NCBI GenBank assembly: GCA_951799405.1
Contig: OX637343.1
Span: 5,084,001-5,148,000 of the forward strand
From: Agapetus fuscipes
Lineage: Eukaryota; Arthropoda; Insecta; Trichoptera; Glossosomatidae
Length of the DNA stretch: 64,000 nucleotides
Direction: 5' to 3'
In this document: positions 49,834-61,156 of the stretch, piece after piece
Layout: each line of letters starts with the position of its first letter
Numbering within the stretch: the first letter of the stretch is position 1
The notes under the pieces: generated by a model
The model's database searches: none
Told to the model about the DNA's origin: nothing
What the model saw: the letters and a program-made list of their open reading frames with translations, nothing else
Program-made: the position numbers and the translations under genes

Positions 49834-52800
49834 TTAGTAGAATCTGTCTGGAAAGTGTACTTTTCGGCCCGATCTTGTTGTAGTGGTTGTAGTAGCAGGA
49901 GTCCCAGGAGTTGCAGGAGTAGCAGTTGTTGGTGTGTTTTCTCTAGCTACTACTGGTACTGGTTTTGGGTCTGCGTTTGTAGTTTCTGTTGTATCTTCAG
50001 GCATGTAAGCTGGTTTCAAACGATCTATGGTGATGTTTTTAGCTTGACCTTTTATCATTACTGAAAAGTATTTTTCACTCTTTTTGGCAACAGAGAAAGG
50101 TCCCTCGTACGGTGCTTGTAGTGGAGTACGAGAAGCGTCAGTTCGCACAAACACATGTGTACAATCTTTCAGTGCTTTGTGTACAAAGGTCCGTCTTTTC
50201 CCATGATTGCCTGTTGGTGTTGGTCTTATATCTTGTAATGACTGCTGTAGTTCTCTTGCGAATGAACCTGGTTCTGCTGGTGTTGTATCTTGGAAGAAGT
50301 CACCTGGCAGTCGTAGGGTAGTTCCATACGTCAGTTCTGCTGGAGAGTGTCCAATGTCCTCGCGAATAGCATTCCGCAAGCCAAGGAGAATCATCGGGAG
50401 ATGTTCGGTCCATTTCACTGTTGTGTGAGCTTTGATAGCAGCCTTGAGGGTACGATGCCATCTTTCAATTAAGCCGTTAGACTGAGGGTGATAGGCTGTT
50501 GTCCTGTTGTGTTTGATTCCTAGTGTTTTTGTGATTTCGAAAAATAGCTGGGATTCAAACTGTCGTCCTTGATCAGTGACAATAGTTGCAGGAACGCCGA
50601 ATCTTGCTATCCAGTTTGTGATCAGAGCGGCAGCCACTGTTTTGGCTGTGATGTCACTTATTGGTATAGCTTCTGGCCATCTTGTATATCGATCGATGAT
50701 GGTCAGACAGTAGGTTTGTCCTTGAGATGGTGGGAGTGGTCCTACCAAGTCTATGTGTATCCACTGGAATCTTTCGTCTGGTGTAGGAAATTCTTGCAGT
50801 GGACTTGTTGTGTGCCTGGATGTTTTAGTCCTTTGGCAACTGATACATGTCTTTACCAACTTTTTTATGTCACTTTGCATGTTGGGCCAAACGTACCTTG
50901 TTCTTATTGATTTGTACGTAGGCTTTGGTCCAGTATGACTGATATCATGGTATTGCTGTATAATATTTTTTCTCATACTTCTGGGAACAAATGGTCTTAT
51001 AGTTCCTGTTGATGTGTCACACCAAATCATTTTATTGCCTCCGGGAATTAATAGTTGTTTCATCTGGAGTGAAGAATTTTCAGTGAAAAATGTTTCTAGT
51101 TCTGAATCTTGTTTTTGTTCTTCTGCCATTTGCTCGAAGTCGGTTTGCGGTGGAATTGCAATAGTTTCCACTCTTGAAAGTGCATCTGCAACAACATTTT
51201 CCTCACCTGGCACATATCTTATGTCCGTGGTGAATTGGGACACATAATCCAATTGTCGCTCTTGTCGTGGAGATGCGTTTTGTTTGTTTTTGTTAAATGC
51301 ATAAGTTATGGGCTTATGATCCGTTTTAATATGGAAGCTTCTACCTTCCAACATTCTGCGGAAATATTTTACAGCTTCATATAGTGCTGTCAGCTCTCTG
51401 TCATATGTGCTGTATTTCAATTGAGCTGCTGAAAATTTCTTGGAGTAGAATGCCAGCGGAGACCATTGGTTGTGGGTCCATTGTTGCAAGGCGGCTCCCA
51501 TTGCAGTGTTGGATGCGTCCACCATGATAGAGATTTCTGCGTTTTCATCAGAGTGTATTAGCAATGTTGCGTTTGCCAGATCAGTTTTTGTTTGTTGAAA
51601 AGCATGAATCATTTCTTCTGTCCATGTGATCGGTTTCTTGTCCCCTTTTTTCACTTTCGCGATGGAGTCGTAGAGTATTTGCTGTTTTTCAATTGCCTTG
51701 GGGATGAATTTTCTATAGAAATTTATCATTCCTAAGAATCTTCTCAAGTCTTTTGCAGTTGTGGGCAACGCGTAATCACAAATTGCCTTCACTTTCTCTT
51801 CAGCGGGCTTTATCCCTTGTTTGTTGATGAGTTGGCCTAAGAATTTTACTTCCTGAGCACCGAAGACACATTTGTCAGGATTGATCACAAGTCCATATTC
51901 GGTGAGTCTTGTGAACAGTTGTCTGAGATGATCTTTATGTTGCGTTGCATCTCTTGATGCTATGAGGATGTCGTCTATGTAGACAAAACAGAATTCCAAG
52001 TCTTGCAGAACTTTGTGCATGAACCGTTGAAAACTCTGTGCAGCGTTGCACAATCCAAATTGCATCGCTTTAAATTCAAATAACCCGAACGGTGTGATTA
52101 TTGCGGTTTTTTCCACATCATCATCTTCAATTGGAATTTGGTGGTACGCTCGAGTAAGATCTATAGTGCTGAAGATCCTCATTTTGTTCAATTTGTGTGA
52201 GAAATCCTGTAAACTCGGGATCGGGTATCGATCCGGTATCGTTTGAGCATTCAACTGTCTATAGTCGCCGCATGGTCGCCAACCTCCATTGGGCTTACTG
52301 ACCATATGCAGTGGGCTCGACCAGCTGCTCTTTGATGGTTGGCAGATACCTTGCTCACACATTTTTCTAAACTCCTCCTTAGCAGCTTCCAACTGTTTTG
52401 GTGCTAGTCGACGAGCTTTCGCAAAAACAGGGCGTCCAGTTGTTTGGATGGCGTGCTTGACACTATGTCGTGTAGATGCATGATGGATTTGAGGTCTCGT
52501 GATGCTTGGGAACTGTTGAAGTATCATGTTATAATCGTCTTTGTTATTCACGTCAATAGTTGACAGGCCATCTGATGGGCCTAGCAACCGGTTAGCGATG
52601 GCTATGAGCCCTGTGGTACCATCGACGAGTTGTTTCTTCTTGAGGTCCACGAGAAGATTGTGGTGGCTTAAAAAATCCGCACCTATAATCGGTTGAGTGA
52701 CGTCTGCAATGATGAACGTCCATGAAAAGAGACGGCGCAAGCCTACATCAATGGAGATGGTGTGCGTGCCATACGTCTGAATTCTTGTACCATTTGCAGC

Positions 52801-53700
52801 ATACAGTGTTGGTGATGCTAGCTTATGAGGTGTATTTACTGTTTTTGGGATCGCTGATATGTCAGACCCAGTATCGATCAAAAACCTTTTGTTGGACCGC
52901 TGGTCTCTGATGACAAGTCTGCAGCAATTTTTCTTTAGCTCCTCACTCGCTGCTACTGTGGGGGGCTTGTGAAGTTTCCCGTTCTGATTATTTTTCAGGT
53001 CACGGTTGTGATTTCGGTTACGGCTCTGGCTGCGGTTTCGGTTGCACTGCTCAAGGCGCTCTAACCTTTTATTGATTGCTTCCAGTTGTTTAATTATATA
53101 CTGCATGTTGGATTCTTCAGTCTTGGGTGACGTAGAAGATGCAGTGAGAGCGGAGGACTGGGAGGTCGCAGCAACAGTATGCTCGCTGTTCTGGTATACC
53201 TCCATGATCCGGTCTGCCGTTGCTGCCTGCTCTGACAGCGGTTGGTTATTTGACCCAGATAAGATAACTTGGACGGATTGTGGTAATCGATGTAACCACA
53301 GTCTTTTCACGATTGTGCTATCTGCTGAGTTTGTTCCCGCCAGCTGTTTCATTTTGAGCAGCATGTGTGATGGTTTTGTGTCTCCCAGGTGTATGTCATT
53401 GAGCAACCTTGTTATTCTAGTCTCTTCAGACTCGTGGAAAGCGTTTAGAAGTGCTTTTTTCAGAGCTTCGTATTTTTCTGTTGCTGGGGGCGCCGTCACA
53501 ATATCAGCTACCATTGTGAGCGTTGCATCATCCAGACTCATTACCAAGTGGTCAAATTTTGTTATGTCCACAGTGATGTTGGCCTGGCGGAATTGTGTTT
53601 CCGCTCGGAGAATCCACAAAGCGGCATTCTCCTTCCAGAAAGGAGCTAGCTTGACGCTAACCGCCGCAACGCATGTGGTTGGATTTTCGCCGGTCGCCAT
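49834..53700 (-). CDS. Gag-Pol polyprotein of Gypsy element
   Basis: 1,288 codons from the first ATG (53698-53700); the frame is also open upstream through a lysine run encoded by an A-run in the leader. Numbering from the start of the open frame at 53775 (ATG = residue 26): Gag about 26-290, protease DTGSD at 301-305, reverse transcriptase with YIDD at 599-602, RNase H with VDAS at 752-755 and DRE at 792-794, integrase zinc finger H943, H947, C977, C980, and catalytic D1009, D1068, E1104 with 35 residues between the last two. No chromodomain; the tail ends [12 protein letters not shown], familiar from CsRn1-like elements. Gag shows an RNRN-rich basic stretch but no Cys/His zinc knuckle. Confidence 0.96.
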   Translation of the reverse strand: MATGENPTTCVAAVSVKLAPFWKENAALWILRAETQFRQANITVDITKFDHLVMSLDDATLTMVADIVTAPPATEKYEALKKALLNAFHESEETRITRLLNDIHLGDTKPSHMLLKMKQLAGTNSADSTIVKRLWLHRLPQSVQVILSGSNNQPLSEQAATADRIMEVYQNSEHTVAATSQSSALTASSTSPKTEESNMQYIIKQLEAINKRLERLEQCNRNRSQSRNRNHNRDLKNNQNGKLHKPPTVAASEELKKNCCRLVIRDQRSNKRFLIDTGSDISAIPKTVNTPHKLASPTLYAANGTRIQTYGTHTISIDVGLRRLFSWTFIIADVTQPIIGADFLSHHNLLVDLKKKQLVDGTTGLIAIANRLLGPSDGLSTIDVNNKDDYNMILQQFPSITRPQIHHASTRHSVKHAIQTTGRPVFAKARRLAPKQLEAAKEEFRKMCEQGICQPSKSSWSSPLHMVSKPNGGWRPCGDYRQLNAQTIPDRYPIPSLQDFSHKLNKMRIFSTIDLTRAYHQIPIEDDDVEKTAIITPFGLFEFKAMQFGLCNAAQSFQRFMHKVLQDLEFCFVYIDDILIASRDATQHKDHLRQLFTRLTEYGLVINPDKCVFGAQEVKFLGQLINKQGIKPAEEKVKAICDYALPTTAKDLRRFLGMINFYRKFIPKAIEKQQILYDSIAKVKKGDKKPITWTEEMIHAFQQTKTDLANATLLIHSDENAEISIMVDASNTAMGAALQQWTHNQWSPLAFYSKKFSAAQLKYSTYDRELTALYEAVKYFRRMLEGRSFHIKTDHKPITYAFNKNKQNASPRQERQLDYVSQFTTDIRYVPGEENVVADALSRVETIAIPPQTDFEQMAEEQKQDSELETFFTENSSLQMKQLLIPGGNKMIWCDTSTGTIRPFVPRSMRKNIIQQYHDISHTGPKPTYKSIRTRYVWPNMQSDIKKLVKTCISCQRTKTSRHTTSPLQEFPTPDERFQWIHIDLVGPLPPSQGQTYCLTIIDRYTRWPEAIPISDITAKTVAAALITNWIARFGVPATIVTDQGRQFESQLFFEITKTLGIKHNRTTAYHPQSNGLIERWHRTLKAAIKAHTTVKWTEHLPMILLGLRNAIREDIGHSPAELTYGTTLRLPGDFFQDTTPAEPGSFARELQQSLQDIRPTPTGNHGKRRTFVHKALKDCTHVFVRTDASRTPLQAPYEGPFSVAKKSEKYFSVMIKGQAKNITIDRLKPAYMPEDTTETTNADPKPVPVVARENTPTTATPATPGTPATTTTTTRSGRKVHFPDRFY

Positions 53701-53811
53701 TTTTTTTTTTTTTTTAACAAAATGGTTTTCAAACACTATTTTTGGTGAAAACTTGTTGACACTTGGTTGGAACACAATTTAATTGGAATAACACCCTTTT
53801 TAACTGTTTTT

Positions 53812-53828
53812 CCAAGTCGGGGTCACCA
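53812..53828 (-). other. Primer binding site
   Basis: Minus strand TGGTGACCCCGAC and following bases begin one base inside the 5' LTR. This fits the 3' end of tRNA-Trp, the primer reported for CsRn1-type elements; the assignment is from memory and inferential. Confidence 0.75.
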
Positions 53829-53829
53829 A

Positions 53830-53994
53830 TGTAAAGGTCTTTGAGTGTTGGGTGTTACTAAATAAAACTCTTGCATGCCCTTTTCTTACACGCAAATTTT
53901 TTATTGTTTTTTCAAAGCTATTGTTTTTGGGAACAAAAGAAGCAGCATTCTAAAATTCAAAATTAACAGCCCTGTTAGGTACAAAATCACTACA
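53830..53994 (-). repeat. Gypsy 5' LTR
   Basis: Same length as the 3' LTR with one substitution; AATAAA complement at 53900-53905. Confidence 0.95.
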
Positions 53995-54019
53995 ATATAA
54001 TATTAAAGAATATTTAGTA

Positions 54020-54205
54020 CAGAATAAGGTTGTGGTAGAGGAAGACCGAGAAAGGTATGGATGGACCAAATTGCCGAAATAGCGAATTAATGGGATATCC
54101 AGAGTCATAATAAAAGGAGAGCTAGTATGAAAAAGGTTATGACTCTGGATGTAATGAAAGAAGTATGCAAGGACCGAAAGAAATGGCGGTTGATCTGTAA
54201 TGCCG
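54020..54205 (+). pseudogene. LINE E 3' fragment
   Basis: GAGGAAGACCGAGAAAGG, ATGAAAAAGGTTATGACTC, AAATGGCGGTTGATCTG. Target flank of the Gypsy insertion. Confidence 0.75.
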
Positions 54206-54322
54206 AGTCTTTTAAAAATATTTTTCATTTTTTATAGAATATGTTTTGTAGGTTTTAATTTTTACTGTTTAATTGTTTAGTGTTTATTTGTTTTATATAC
54301 TGGAATGTATTAATTGCTTGTA

Positions 54323-54587
54323 TTCCTTGACTGATAGGTTGGTATGAGGCTGACCACCCATACTGTAAAAAATGGTTCACTTGGCCAATGTCACTCCTGT
54401 TTCAGGGAAGGTCGGCAAGAGTTGCAGGGCTTATGTTCATTTGAGATTGGGTTTTTTTTTATATTGTAGGTCCACATGCGCCATGTGTGAGCGCGAAATA
54501 ATGCGTGTCTGCTTGTGGGAATGCAATTAATATGAATTTCAAATGATACATATCTTTGCAACTTAGATTAGATTAGATTAGATTAGA
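54323..54587 (+). repeat. Family A, full-length
   Basis: TTCCTTGACTGATAGGTTGG to a (GATTA)n tail. Confidence 0.9.
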
Positions 54588-54589
54588 AG

Positions 54590-54758
54590 GGGAACACCAA
54601 ATAAAGAATGAATTGATCAAATAAGTAAAAAGAGAAGAGAATGCACGAAGAGAGTGATTATTGCCGCGGAGATGAAAGAAGCATATACAAAGATAGAACA
54701 AAGTGGAGACACGTCTGTGAAGGCACTGACCACCCCTAGTGGAATGAAGGCTGGATAC
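54590..54758 (+). pseudogene. LINE E 3' fragment
   Basis: ATTGATCAAATAAG, GAGATGAAAGAAGCATATAC, GACCACCCCTAGTGGAATG and GGATACAG end. Confidence 0.75.
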
Positions 54759-54771
54759 AGAGCCTAGTGAT

Positions 54772-54945
54772 TAAGAGTGTTATGTACCCTAAATCTGTAT
54801 TTTTGTTTCTTTAACTTTATGAGTAAAAGAGTGACAGTAATGCAAAAAAATCAGCCGTTTTAATTAATTATTTATCTAAATTATAAAGATTTAAAAAAAG
54901 TATTTCAGTTTAAAAAAGGTCACCAAAACGTCTTTTACACATTTT
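54772..54945 (+). repeat. Repeat G copy
   Basis: GAGTGTTATGTACCC, AAAGAGTGACAGTAATGC and GGTCACCAAAA, collinear with 28607-28760. Confidence 0.6.
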
Positions 54946-55421
54946 GAATCGTTTTTTGTTGTTCTATACTTGGAAAATATTTTTTTCCTTTTTAACTACA
55001 GAATCATGCATTATATAGTCTCGCAAGACGCCGATTAGTTATAATGTGATTTACTTTTGAGAAAATATTAAAAAACTGAATACACTTCATTAATTCAATT
55101 TCTTGAATACAGTTTTTCCACAGTCAAGTAGTTTTGTTTCATAAGTATAACATATTTTTTTGTATTTTTTTAGTAGGCTAATGCCATATATATAATCCAT
55201 AAATAAATTATTACGTTCGAGGAAAAAAGGTTTGCCATCCCTCAGTGCTTGGATCAAATTCTGGGGCCAAAGAAATCCGTCAAAACTTGGACCTGTAACG
55301 TACTTAAAAATATCATGTAATATAAAATTTATATACTCTTAATTTATTTACTTTAAATATAGATAGATTATAAATTCATAAAAAGAAACAAAGAGTTAAA
55401 TTAATTAATGTTCGTATGGTA
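54946..55421. other. AT-rich, no feature recognised
   Basis: Nothing supportable. Confidence 0.4.
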
Positions 55422-55662
55422 CGCTACTAAGCTGCACATGCAGTGTAACTTTTTGCCACGTTTTCCCCGAAAGAGTGACATGTGGCAAGTGGGTCCTATT
55501 TATTTTTATAGGTAAGGGGGCGGGCTTTACGCCAACCACTTCACTTGAAGTGAGGGTTTTGCGGCTCCCAAGAAGGCTGCTTCTCATTTCTTGTGAAGGC
55601 TGAGCACCTTGCCGGTGTTTTATTATGGGTTTGAAATAAACACAGAAACGGAAAATCATTGG
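55422..55662 (-). repeat. SINE B, reverse, head missing
   Basis: CTGCACATGCAGTGTAAC to GGAAAATCATTGG, stopping before the B box. Confidence 0.8.
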
Positions 55663-55687
55663 AGGAGCTGAACGTGTGCTTGCATTA

Positions 55688-55772
55688 ATTTAAAATCCAA
55701 ATTACAAATGAGCATAAGCCCCGCAACTTAAGCCGACCTTCCCTGGAAAAGGGAGTCAGCCTCATACCAACC
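55688..55772 (-). repeat. Family A, reverse fragment
   Basis: GAGCATAAGCCCCGCAAC to CTCATACCAACCTATGG, missing AAAGTGAACC. Confidence 0.7.
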
Positions 55773-55847
55773 TATGGCTCACAAAAATAATGATGTCAAT
55801 ATATGTATATTTGTAATTTAGATTATAGATAAACAGATATGGACAGA

Positions 55848-56105
55848 AATTCCTTGACTTATAGATTGGTATGAGGCTGACCACCCATACTGTAAAAAAC
55901 GGTTCACTTTTCCAATGTCACCCCTGTTTCAGGGAAGGTCGGCAAGAGTTGCAGGGCTTATGTTTATTTGAGATTGGGTTTTTATATTGTAGATCTACAT
56001 GCGGCATGTGTGAGCGCGAAACTATGCGTGTCTGCTTGTGGGAATGCATTTAATATTAATCTCAAATGATACATATCTTTGCAACTTAGATTTAGATTTA
56101 GATAT
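55848..56105 (+). repeat. Family A, full-length
   Basis: TTCCTTGACTTATAGATTGG to an (ATTTAG)n tail. Confidence 0.9.
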
Positions 56106-56505
56106 AGAAAGAAGTAGATGAAAAAGAAGGGCTGGATTTGTTTAAAATTAATTTGAACTTTTTTTCTATTTCGGGTTGAATGCCCTCCCGGTCGGACCTT
56201 CTATTTTACCTGTTTCCGACCTTATATTGTTATAAATAAAAGAAAAAAAACACGGTTTATAGTACGATCACATAACTCAGTATTTGAATCTCTACAGTCG
56301 CATTGGATGCCATATAAAAAGTGGTAGATTTTTGTATACGCCTAGGTGTATAATATATAAAATGAAGGATTTGGTTGTAGACAGGGGCGTATGAAGGGGA
56401 ATTGACGCCCTGGGTCGTATATTAAAATTTCAATAATATTATATTTTGCATTTAATATCTATTAAATATATTAAAGGAAATAAATTAAAATTAAATTAAA
56501 TTGAT
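56106..56505. other. No feature recognised
   Basis: AT-rich, nothing supportable. Confidence 0.4.
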
Positions 56506-56822
56506 ATTAGGATGATTTTTTCGGTGAGCACTGTGTTTGTGTGAATCACACCTCAAGAGCCCTCTGCGAACTAAGTGGTCTGTAAACTTAGTTGTCGCTG
56601 AAGAAAGCCTGTTTCGAGCCGCAGCATCTAAAGTCAAAATAGCTGATGATCGCCAATCTTCGATGGAAGTGGCACAAAAAGAAGAAGAAAGCGCAAAGTC
56701 ACAAACAAGACTAAAATGCTGTAGGGCTGTATGGACCTTTGGTGACTGGTCTTTGGTAAAAGAATTTGGTTTTTTTATAGCCCAGCAAAGAGCATATATG
56801 AGAAAATATAAATGTTGTGATC
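56506..56822 (-). repeat. SINE C1, reverse, head missing, with insert
   Basis: Tail GGTGAGCACTGTGTTTGTG and body to CAGCAAAGAGCATATATG. Split at 56609 by a 75 bp segment. Confidence 0.78.
56609..56683 (+). mobile_element. 75 bp insertion with 9 bp duplication
   Basis: GAAGAAAGC occurs at 56600-56608 and 56684-56692. The segment is open in one frame (KVKIADDRQSSMEVAQKEE) and A-rich at its right end, as expected for an extreme 5'-truncated LINE tail. Clade not identified. Confidence 0.6.
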
Positions 56823-56860
56823 TAGTAAAATATTCCCTGATTATCGGGAATTTACTATGA
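56823..56860. repeat. Short palindrome
   Basis: TAGTAAA...TTCCC and GGGAATTTACTA pair around TGATTATC; about 37 bp. Confidence 0.6.
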
Positions 56861-57262
56861 GTGACGTCACATAGTCGAGAGATATTTTTAGTGTTCGGAC
56901 CTCATTAACTTTCAAGATTAATCGCACTTTTCGGCTATTAGAAGAACCGTTATGAGAGAACTCTTTAGCATAATTATTTTCGACGTTTCGTTGGTGACGT
57001 AGCCAACGTCATCAGGAGGCAACCTTTCTACGGGATAATTGAGGATGAACTTAAATCTTGTTAAATATACTTGCAACTATGATTTATACATTACTACCTG
57101 TCGCCTTTCACCCCTTGTGGTGGATCGTCTGGTAACTATTATTGTATCACGCCGCACATTCTGTTGGGGGTGGCCAGTATACCTGTTGAAGTGTCTCCAC
57201 TGTGTCGTGTCTTTGCAACATTATTTTAGTCTGAGAATTTCCCTGTCACAAGGGAAAATAAT
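56861..57262. other. No gene recognised; small palindrome
   Basis: CGTTGGTGACGTAGCCAACG near 56993 is a near-perfect 20-base palindrome. The rest shows nothing supportable. Confidence 0.4.
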
Positions 57263-57845
57263 TTAAGCATATTTCTGCTCTCATTTCCTTGATTGCTTCA
57301 GTTATTTTATACAGAAGCCTACGTTGGCATGTAAAGAATTACTAAATTAAATTTCTTAGCAATCGGTTTTATAGTTTAGGAGTCCATACAGGACAAACAT
57401 ACATACATCCAGTCGATTTTATATATTAGATATCTCTGCTCTTATTTCCTTGATTGCTCCTGTTTTTTATACAGAAGTCTAAGTTGGCATGTAAAGATTT
57501 ACTCATGTAAATTTCATCGCAATCGGTTCAATAGTTTAGGAGTCCATACAGGACAAACATACATACATCCGATGATGATGATAAGGATGCAGCATACATT
57601 TTTCCGGGCGTGTGGACCATGGTCCAGTATTTCTTCTGTAGGCTGTTTTTTTCTTCTTAGAAGGCTGCTACGTTTCGTCAGTGACCTTGTGACTGACTTC
57701 TTCAAGGCTCGTACTTGAACTGAACGAAATACTGAACCATGGTCCACAAGCCCGGAAAAAATGGATACTGCGTCCTTATCACCATCATCTGAAGCCGGCC
57801 ATGGAAGCATAAAAGCACTTAGAATAAATACGTTCGATTTTATAT
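57263..57845 (+). mobile_element. RTE-like LINE 3' ends, two in tandem
   Basis: Two similar segments (about 57263-57428 and 57429-57845). Each has CCTTGATTGCT, TTGGCATGTAAAGA, GCAATCGGTT, TAGTTTAGGAGTCCATACAG, ACAAACATACATACATCC and an ATTTTATATATTAG end. This wording is reminiscent of RTE-type LINE tails in insects (from memory). The second is split by a foldback. Confidence 0.6.
57571..57789. mobile_element. Foldback element, about 63 bp arms
   Basis: Left arm 57571-57633 (GATGATGATGATAAGGATGC, TGTGGACCATGG) pairs with 57726-57789 with few mismatches. The loop of about 92 bp carries CGTTTCGTCAGTGACC and GTGACTGAC. Sits within an RTE-like tail. Confidence 0.85.
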
Positions 57846-58120
57846 ATTAGAAGATAGAAGATAAGACTGTACAAATATCCAATACAGAAGAAACATTAAG
57901 ACGATATAATAATAATATATTTGACCCCCTGACTGCGGGTCTGTTTTCCTTTAGTCTCCTCAACTCTTCCCTTGCTCGGTCTTCCTCCTTCACTGCTTTT
58001 ATGATATCTTGATTTTGATTAATAGTTTGCTTTTTGGACCTTAGAGGAGGCAGACTACTAAACCATATCAACAACAACAAAAATCTTGCTTTTAAGATAC
58101 TTAATATTGAGGTTTTTTTT

Positions 58121-58362
58121 GTGTAACTTCTTGTCGCATGTGGCGTGTAGAAATTATTTCTTTTTACAGATATGGGGCTGGGCTTACGCCAACCACTTCA
58201 TTGTATGATCTACTTGAAGTGCAGGTTTACCAACTCATGAGTGAATTTTTATTTCTTGTGAAGGCTGAGTAAATCTATCTGGTATTTTTATTTTAGATCT
58301 GAAATGCACACCGAAATGGGAAATCATTTCTGACACCCTTGGTGGGAATTCAACTCTGGATC
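58121..58362 (-). repeat. SINE B, reverse, diverged
   Basis: GTGTAACTTCTTGTCGC to GACACCCTTGGTGGGAATTC; CACTTCATTG...ACTTGAAGTG forms its usual internal pair. Confidence 0.75.
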
Positions 58363-58394
58363 TCTCCTATTTTGGAAATATAAAACTAAAGATA

Positions 58395-58465
58395 AACATA
58401 AAACTTGCAACTCTTGGCCAATTATTATCTCGCAAGAGGGGGCATTTGCATTAGCTTAAGTGTAA
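58395..58465 (-). repeat. Family A, reverse fragment, decayed
   Basis: ACATAAAACTTGCAACTCTTG and a GGGGCATTTGCATTAGC block. Confidence 0.5.
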
Positions 58466-58929
58466 TAATTTTAATACAATTTTCTTAAGAAAATAAAAGG
58501 AAGTATTTAGATAACAACAAAATATTCTCTTTCGTGCATGTTTCACAATAATTAATTTTCTGAAAATTTCATAATTTCGAGATCAAAACAAAATATTTTT
58601 CTAGACGTAAAATTTATTTCGCCAAAAATTATTATTAAGAACGCTTTAGTAGTCTGCCGCCCGGGTAACCAAACTTTGGATAACTCTCAGCATTTTTTCG
58701 GTTAAAAAAATAAACAACAAACAGAAATTCAAATAATATAAAAGAGTAAAAACCTGCGTTTACAAGTAACGAAACAAAAAATATATATACATTTATGTAT
58801 ATTAAAATATGTATATTTACTAATATATCATTTTTTAAGTAAGGTAACTAGCTGCTTTAGGTAATAAAGTTTTTTTTTAACAACACCTCAAGAGCCCTCA
58901 ATTTACTCGCACAAAATTTTAAATGGCGG
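58466..58929. other. AT-rich, no feature recognised
   Basis: CACCTCAAGAGCCCTC near 58884 is a SINE C1/LINE tail relic; the rest shows nothing. Confidence 0.4.
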
Positions 58930-59200
58930 CAAACGTCACAGGTCTATGGGACTAGAGTCCTTATCAAGCGATAGGACCAGTAAAACCAGTTACATACGTG
59001 GGGATTAGCTCCATCTCCAGGATGTGACTGTGGGGAAGAGAACCAGACTGTCCGGCACATAGTGGAGGAGTGCTCCATCAGGAGACACCCTGCTGGCTGA
59101 TAGACCTCCACGAAGCCACGCGAGGAGCAGGGAAGTGGATGGAGGGCTTGGATCTTCGCCTCTGACGTGGACCAATAGCCAAGGAATCCGTAGCGCATGC
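58930..59200 (+). pseudogene. LINE ORF2 C-terminal zinc-knuckle remnant
   Basis: The frame encodes WGLAPSPGCDCGEENQTV then RHIVEECS before a stop. The Cys-x-Cys...His...Cys pattern is a known C-terminal motif of R1/Jockey-type ORF2 proteins. No other domain kept. Confidence 0.78.
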
Positions 59201-59234
59201 CGGCAATACGAAAATTAAAGAAAGTCTAACGCGC

Positions 59235-59285
59235 CACGCGACAACGCGGTGTGGTAAGACGTTACACTATTTGTGCAGCTGAATT
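59235..59285 (+). repeat. SINE B, 3' end fragment
   Basis: ACAACGCGGTGTGGTAAGACG then TTACACTATTTGTGCAGC. Confidence 0.55.
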
Positions 59286-59310
59286 ATGTTACTAACTTTT
59301 TTTATATTAG

Positions 59311-59568
59311 GATTTGGTGAGCGCTGTTAATGTATGAATCACACCTGAAGAGCCCTCTGTGAACTTGGTCGTCGCTATGGAAAGCAACAATTCTCAACCA
59401 AGACCCAATTGCTGCAAAGCTGGATGGACCTTTGGTAAAGGCATGTGAATTTTGCAATCCAGCAAAGAGGGTATTTGAAAATATAAATGTTTTTTTTTAT
59501 TCGCTGGGATTCGAGCCCAAGACCTTCCGTTTATGAGTCCAAGCTTTACCACTAGATTAGGGAACCGG
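59311..59568 (-). repeat. SINE C1, reverse, internal deletion
   Basis: TTTGGTGAGCGCTG to the head complement (GGGATTCGAGCCC, GGGAACCGG); lacks GACCGGTC after CCTTTGGT. Confidence 0.84.
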
Positions 59569-59845
59569 GCGAAATGTTGCATTCAATTCAAAACTGCACA
59601 AGTCCGTTTTTTGTACATATTTTTTGGCTGAATCGATTTTTTTTAATCCTCGCCAACTGCACAAATAAAGGGAATGATTTTCGTAGTTATATTATTATTG
59701 TTGAAATTTTAGAATCCATATTAACAAAAAAACAAACCGGGAGGTTTTTATTTTTACATTTTGTATTTTAACCCTTTTATTCAGACACAGTGCGAACCGA
59801 AAGCAGCTTTGACATAAAAAAATCACATTAATAAAAATGGATGCC
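59569..59845. other. No feature recognised
   Basis: AT-rich, nothing supportable. Confidence 0.4.
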
Positions 59846-60157
59846 CTTCGATAGCTCAGTAGGTAGAATGCTTGCATTCCATGCCGAGAACTCGAGTTCG
59901 AACCCACCGAGGTTATCATAAATGATTTTGTTTCGGTGTTTATTTCAATCCCAAAATAAAATACCGGCAAAATTTACTCAGCTTTCAAAAGAAATTAGTA
60001 CCAGCCCTCTCGGGAGCTGGGAAGCCCCCACTTCAACTGAAGTAGTTGGCGTAAGGCCGGCCCCCTTACCTGTAAAAATAAATAGGTTCAACTCGCCACA
60101 TGCGATCCCTTCGGGGATAACGCGGCAAGAAGTTACACTATATGTGAAGCATAGTTG
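59846..60157 (+). repeat. SINE B, full length
   Basis: TTCGATAGCTCAGTAGG, GAGTTCGAACCC B box, CTCTCGGGAGCTGG, TCCCTTCGGGGATAACGCGG and TAGTTGCG end. Confidence 0.88.
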
Positions 60158-60847
60158 CGTTTTTTTAAGTACACATGCAACATGTCTAATTAGGAACTCA
60201 TATTGTCCGTAAAAAATTATAACAAATTGCAAATTTTGAGTAGTTTGAATTTTCGCCATAGATTTCAGTAATGTTTTCAGAACGTCTTTGACATGGTTTT
60301 TTATAAATCTGTAATGATACCTGAAATAATTTTTGTAAATACTTCTAAATCACCCTATAGCACACATGCGCGCGCATTAAGATAAAAATAATTATTTAAA
60401 AAATACTATCAAGCGAAAGTGCTCCCTGCGTTCTCCGTATATAATGCCCAAACTCCCGAACAGCAAGCACTTGATCAAATAAAGGGTGTCTAGGCGCATT
60501 TTAACCAGCAGAGGGATTCTGCTTCTCAACCCTTTTTCACAAATATTATTGTAAATTTAAAAAAACTCCCCCAATTCTACAATTGTATGGGATGCAACTG
60601 GAGATGTGAATATTGTTTTTTATTTTGTGAAAAAATTTAATTTTAAAATTCTTGGGAAAGTTATTTTAACATCCGGATACAGAGTAACTTATTCTATTTT
60701 GCCTCGTCTTTTCAAGATTAGTTAAAATCAGCAGACGCGTGCATAGGGTATAGGCAAATACATTTCAGAATAAATATTTTCTCCCATCCCTTAAAATAAC
60801 TCATTTGAAATTGATTGAAGACGTGCTAACGATGTTTCCAATTGTGC
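60158..60847. other. No feature recognised
   Basis: Mixed AT-rich sequence; no gene or repeat supportable. Confidence 0.45.
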
Positions 60848-61156
60848 CTTAAGCTCCAAAGGTAGTGCAATTTTTTGCCACGTTTATACCAAAGGCTTCG
60901 CATGTGGCGAGTGGAACCTACTTTTTTTACAGGTAAGGGGGCTGGCATTGCTCCAACCACTTCAGTTGGGGTTTACCGTCTCGTACTTATTCTTTGTGAA
61001 GGCTGAGTAAACATTTTGCCGGTTTATTTTTTTTATTTTGGGTATTATGTAAACATCGAAACGGGTAATAATTTTTGACACCCTCGCCTCGGTGGGATTC
61101 GAACTCGAGCTCTAGGCGTTGAATTCAATCATTCTACCAACTGAGCTATCGACCGG
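60848..61156 (-). repeat. SINE B, reverse, near full length
   Basis: AGTGCAATTTTTTGCCACG to GGGATTCGAACTCGAG and GAGCTATCGACCGG. Confidence 0.86.

Larger units (their letters stand above)
49593..53994 (-). mobile_element. Ty3/Gypsy LTR retrotransposon, complete
   Basis: 4,402 bp on minus: two 165 bp LTRs differing at one position (49621 T, 53858 C), ATAT target duplications at 49589-49592 and 53995-53998, a primer site, a polypurine tract and one uninterrupted Gag-Pol frame. Primer site and domain order suggest the CsRn1-like branch (family knowledge). The near-identical LTRs indicate a recent insertion. Only lack of a recognisable Gag zinc knuckle argues against full autonomy. Confidence 0.95.

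Noticed and set aside
53042..53782. 246-codon open frame on plus opposite the Gypsy Gag region
   Set aside because: Antisense shadow of the Gag-Pol frame with no recognisable domain.
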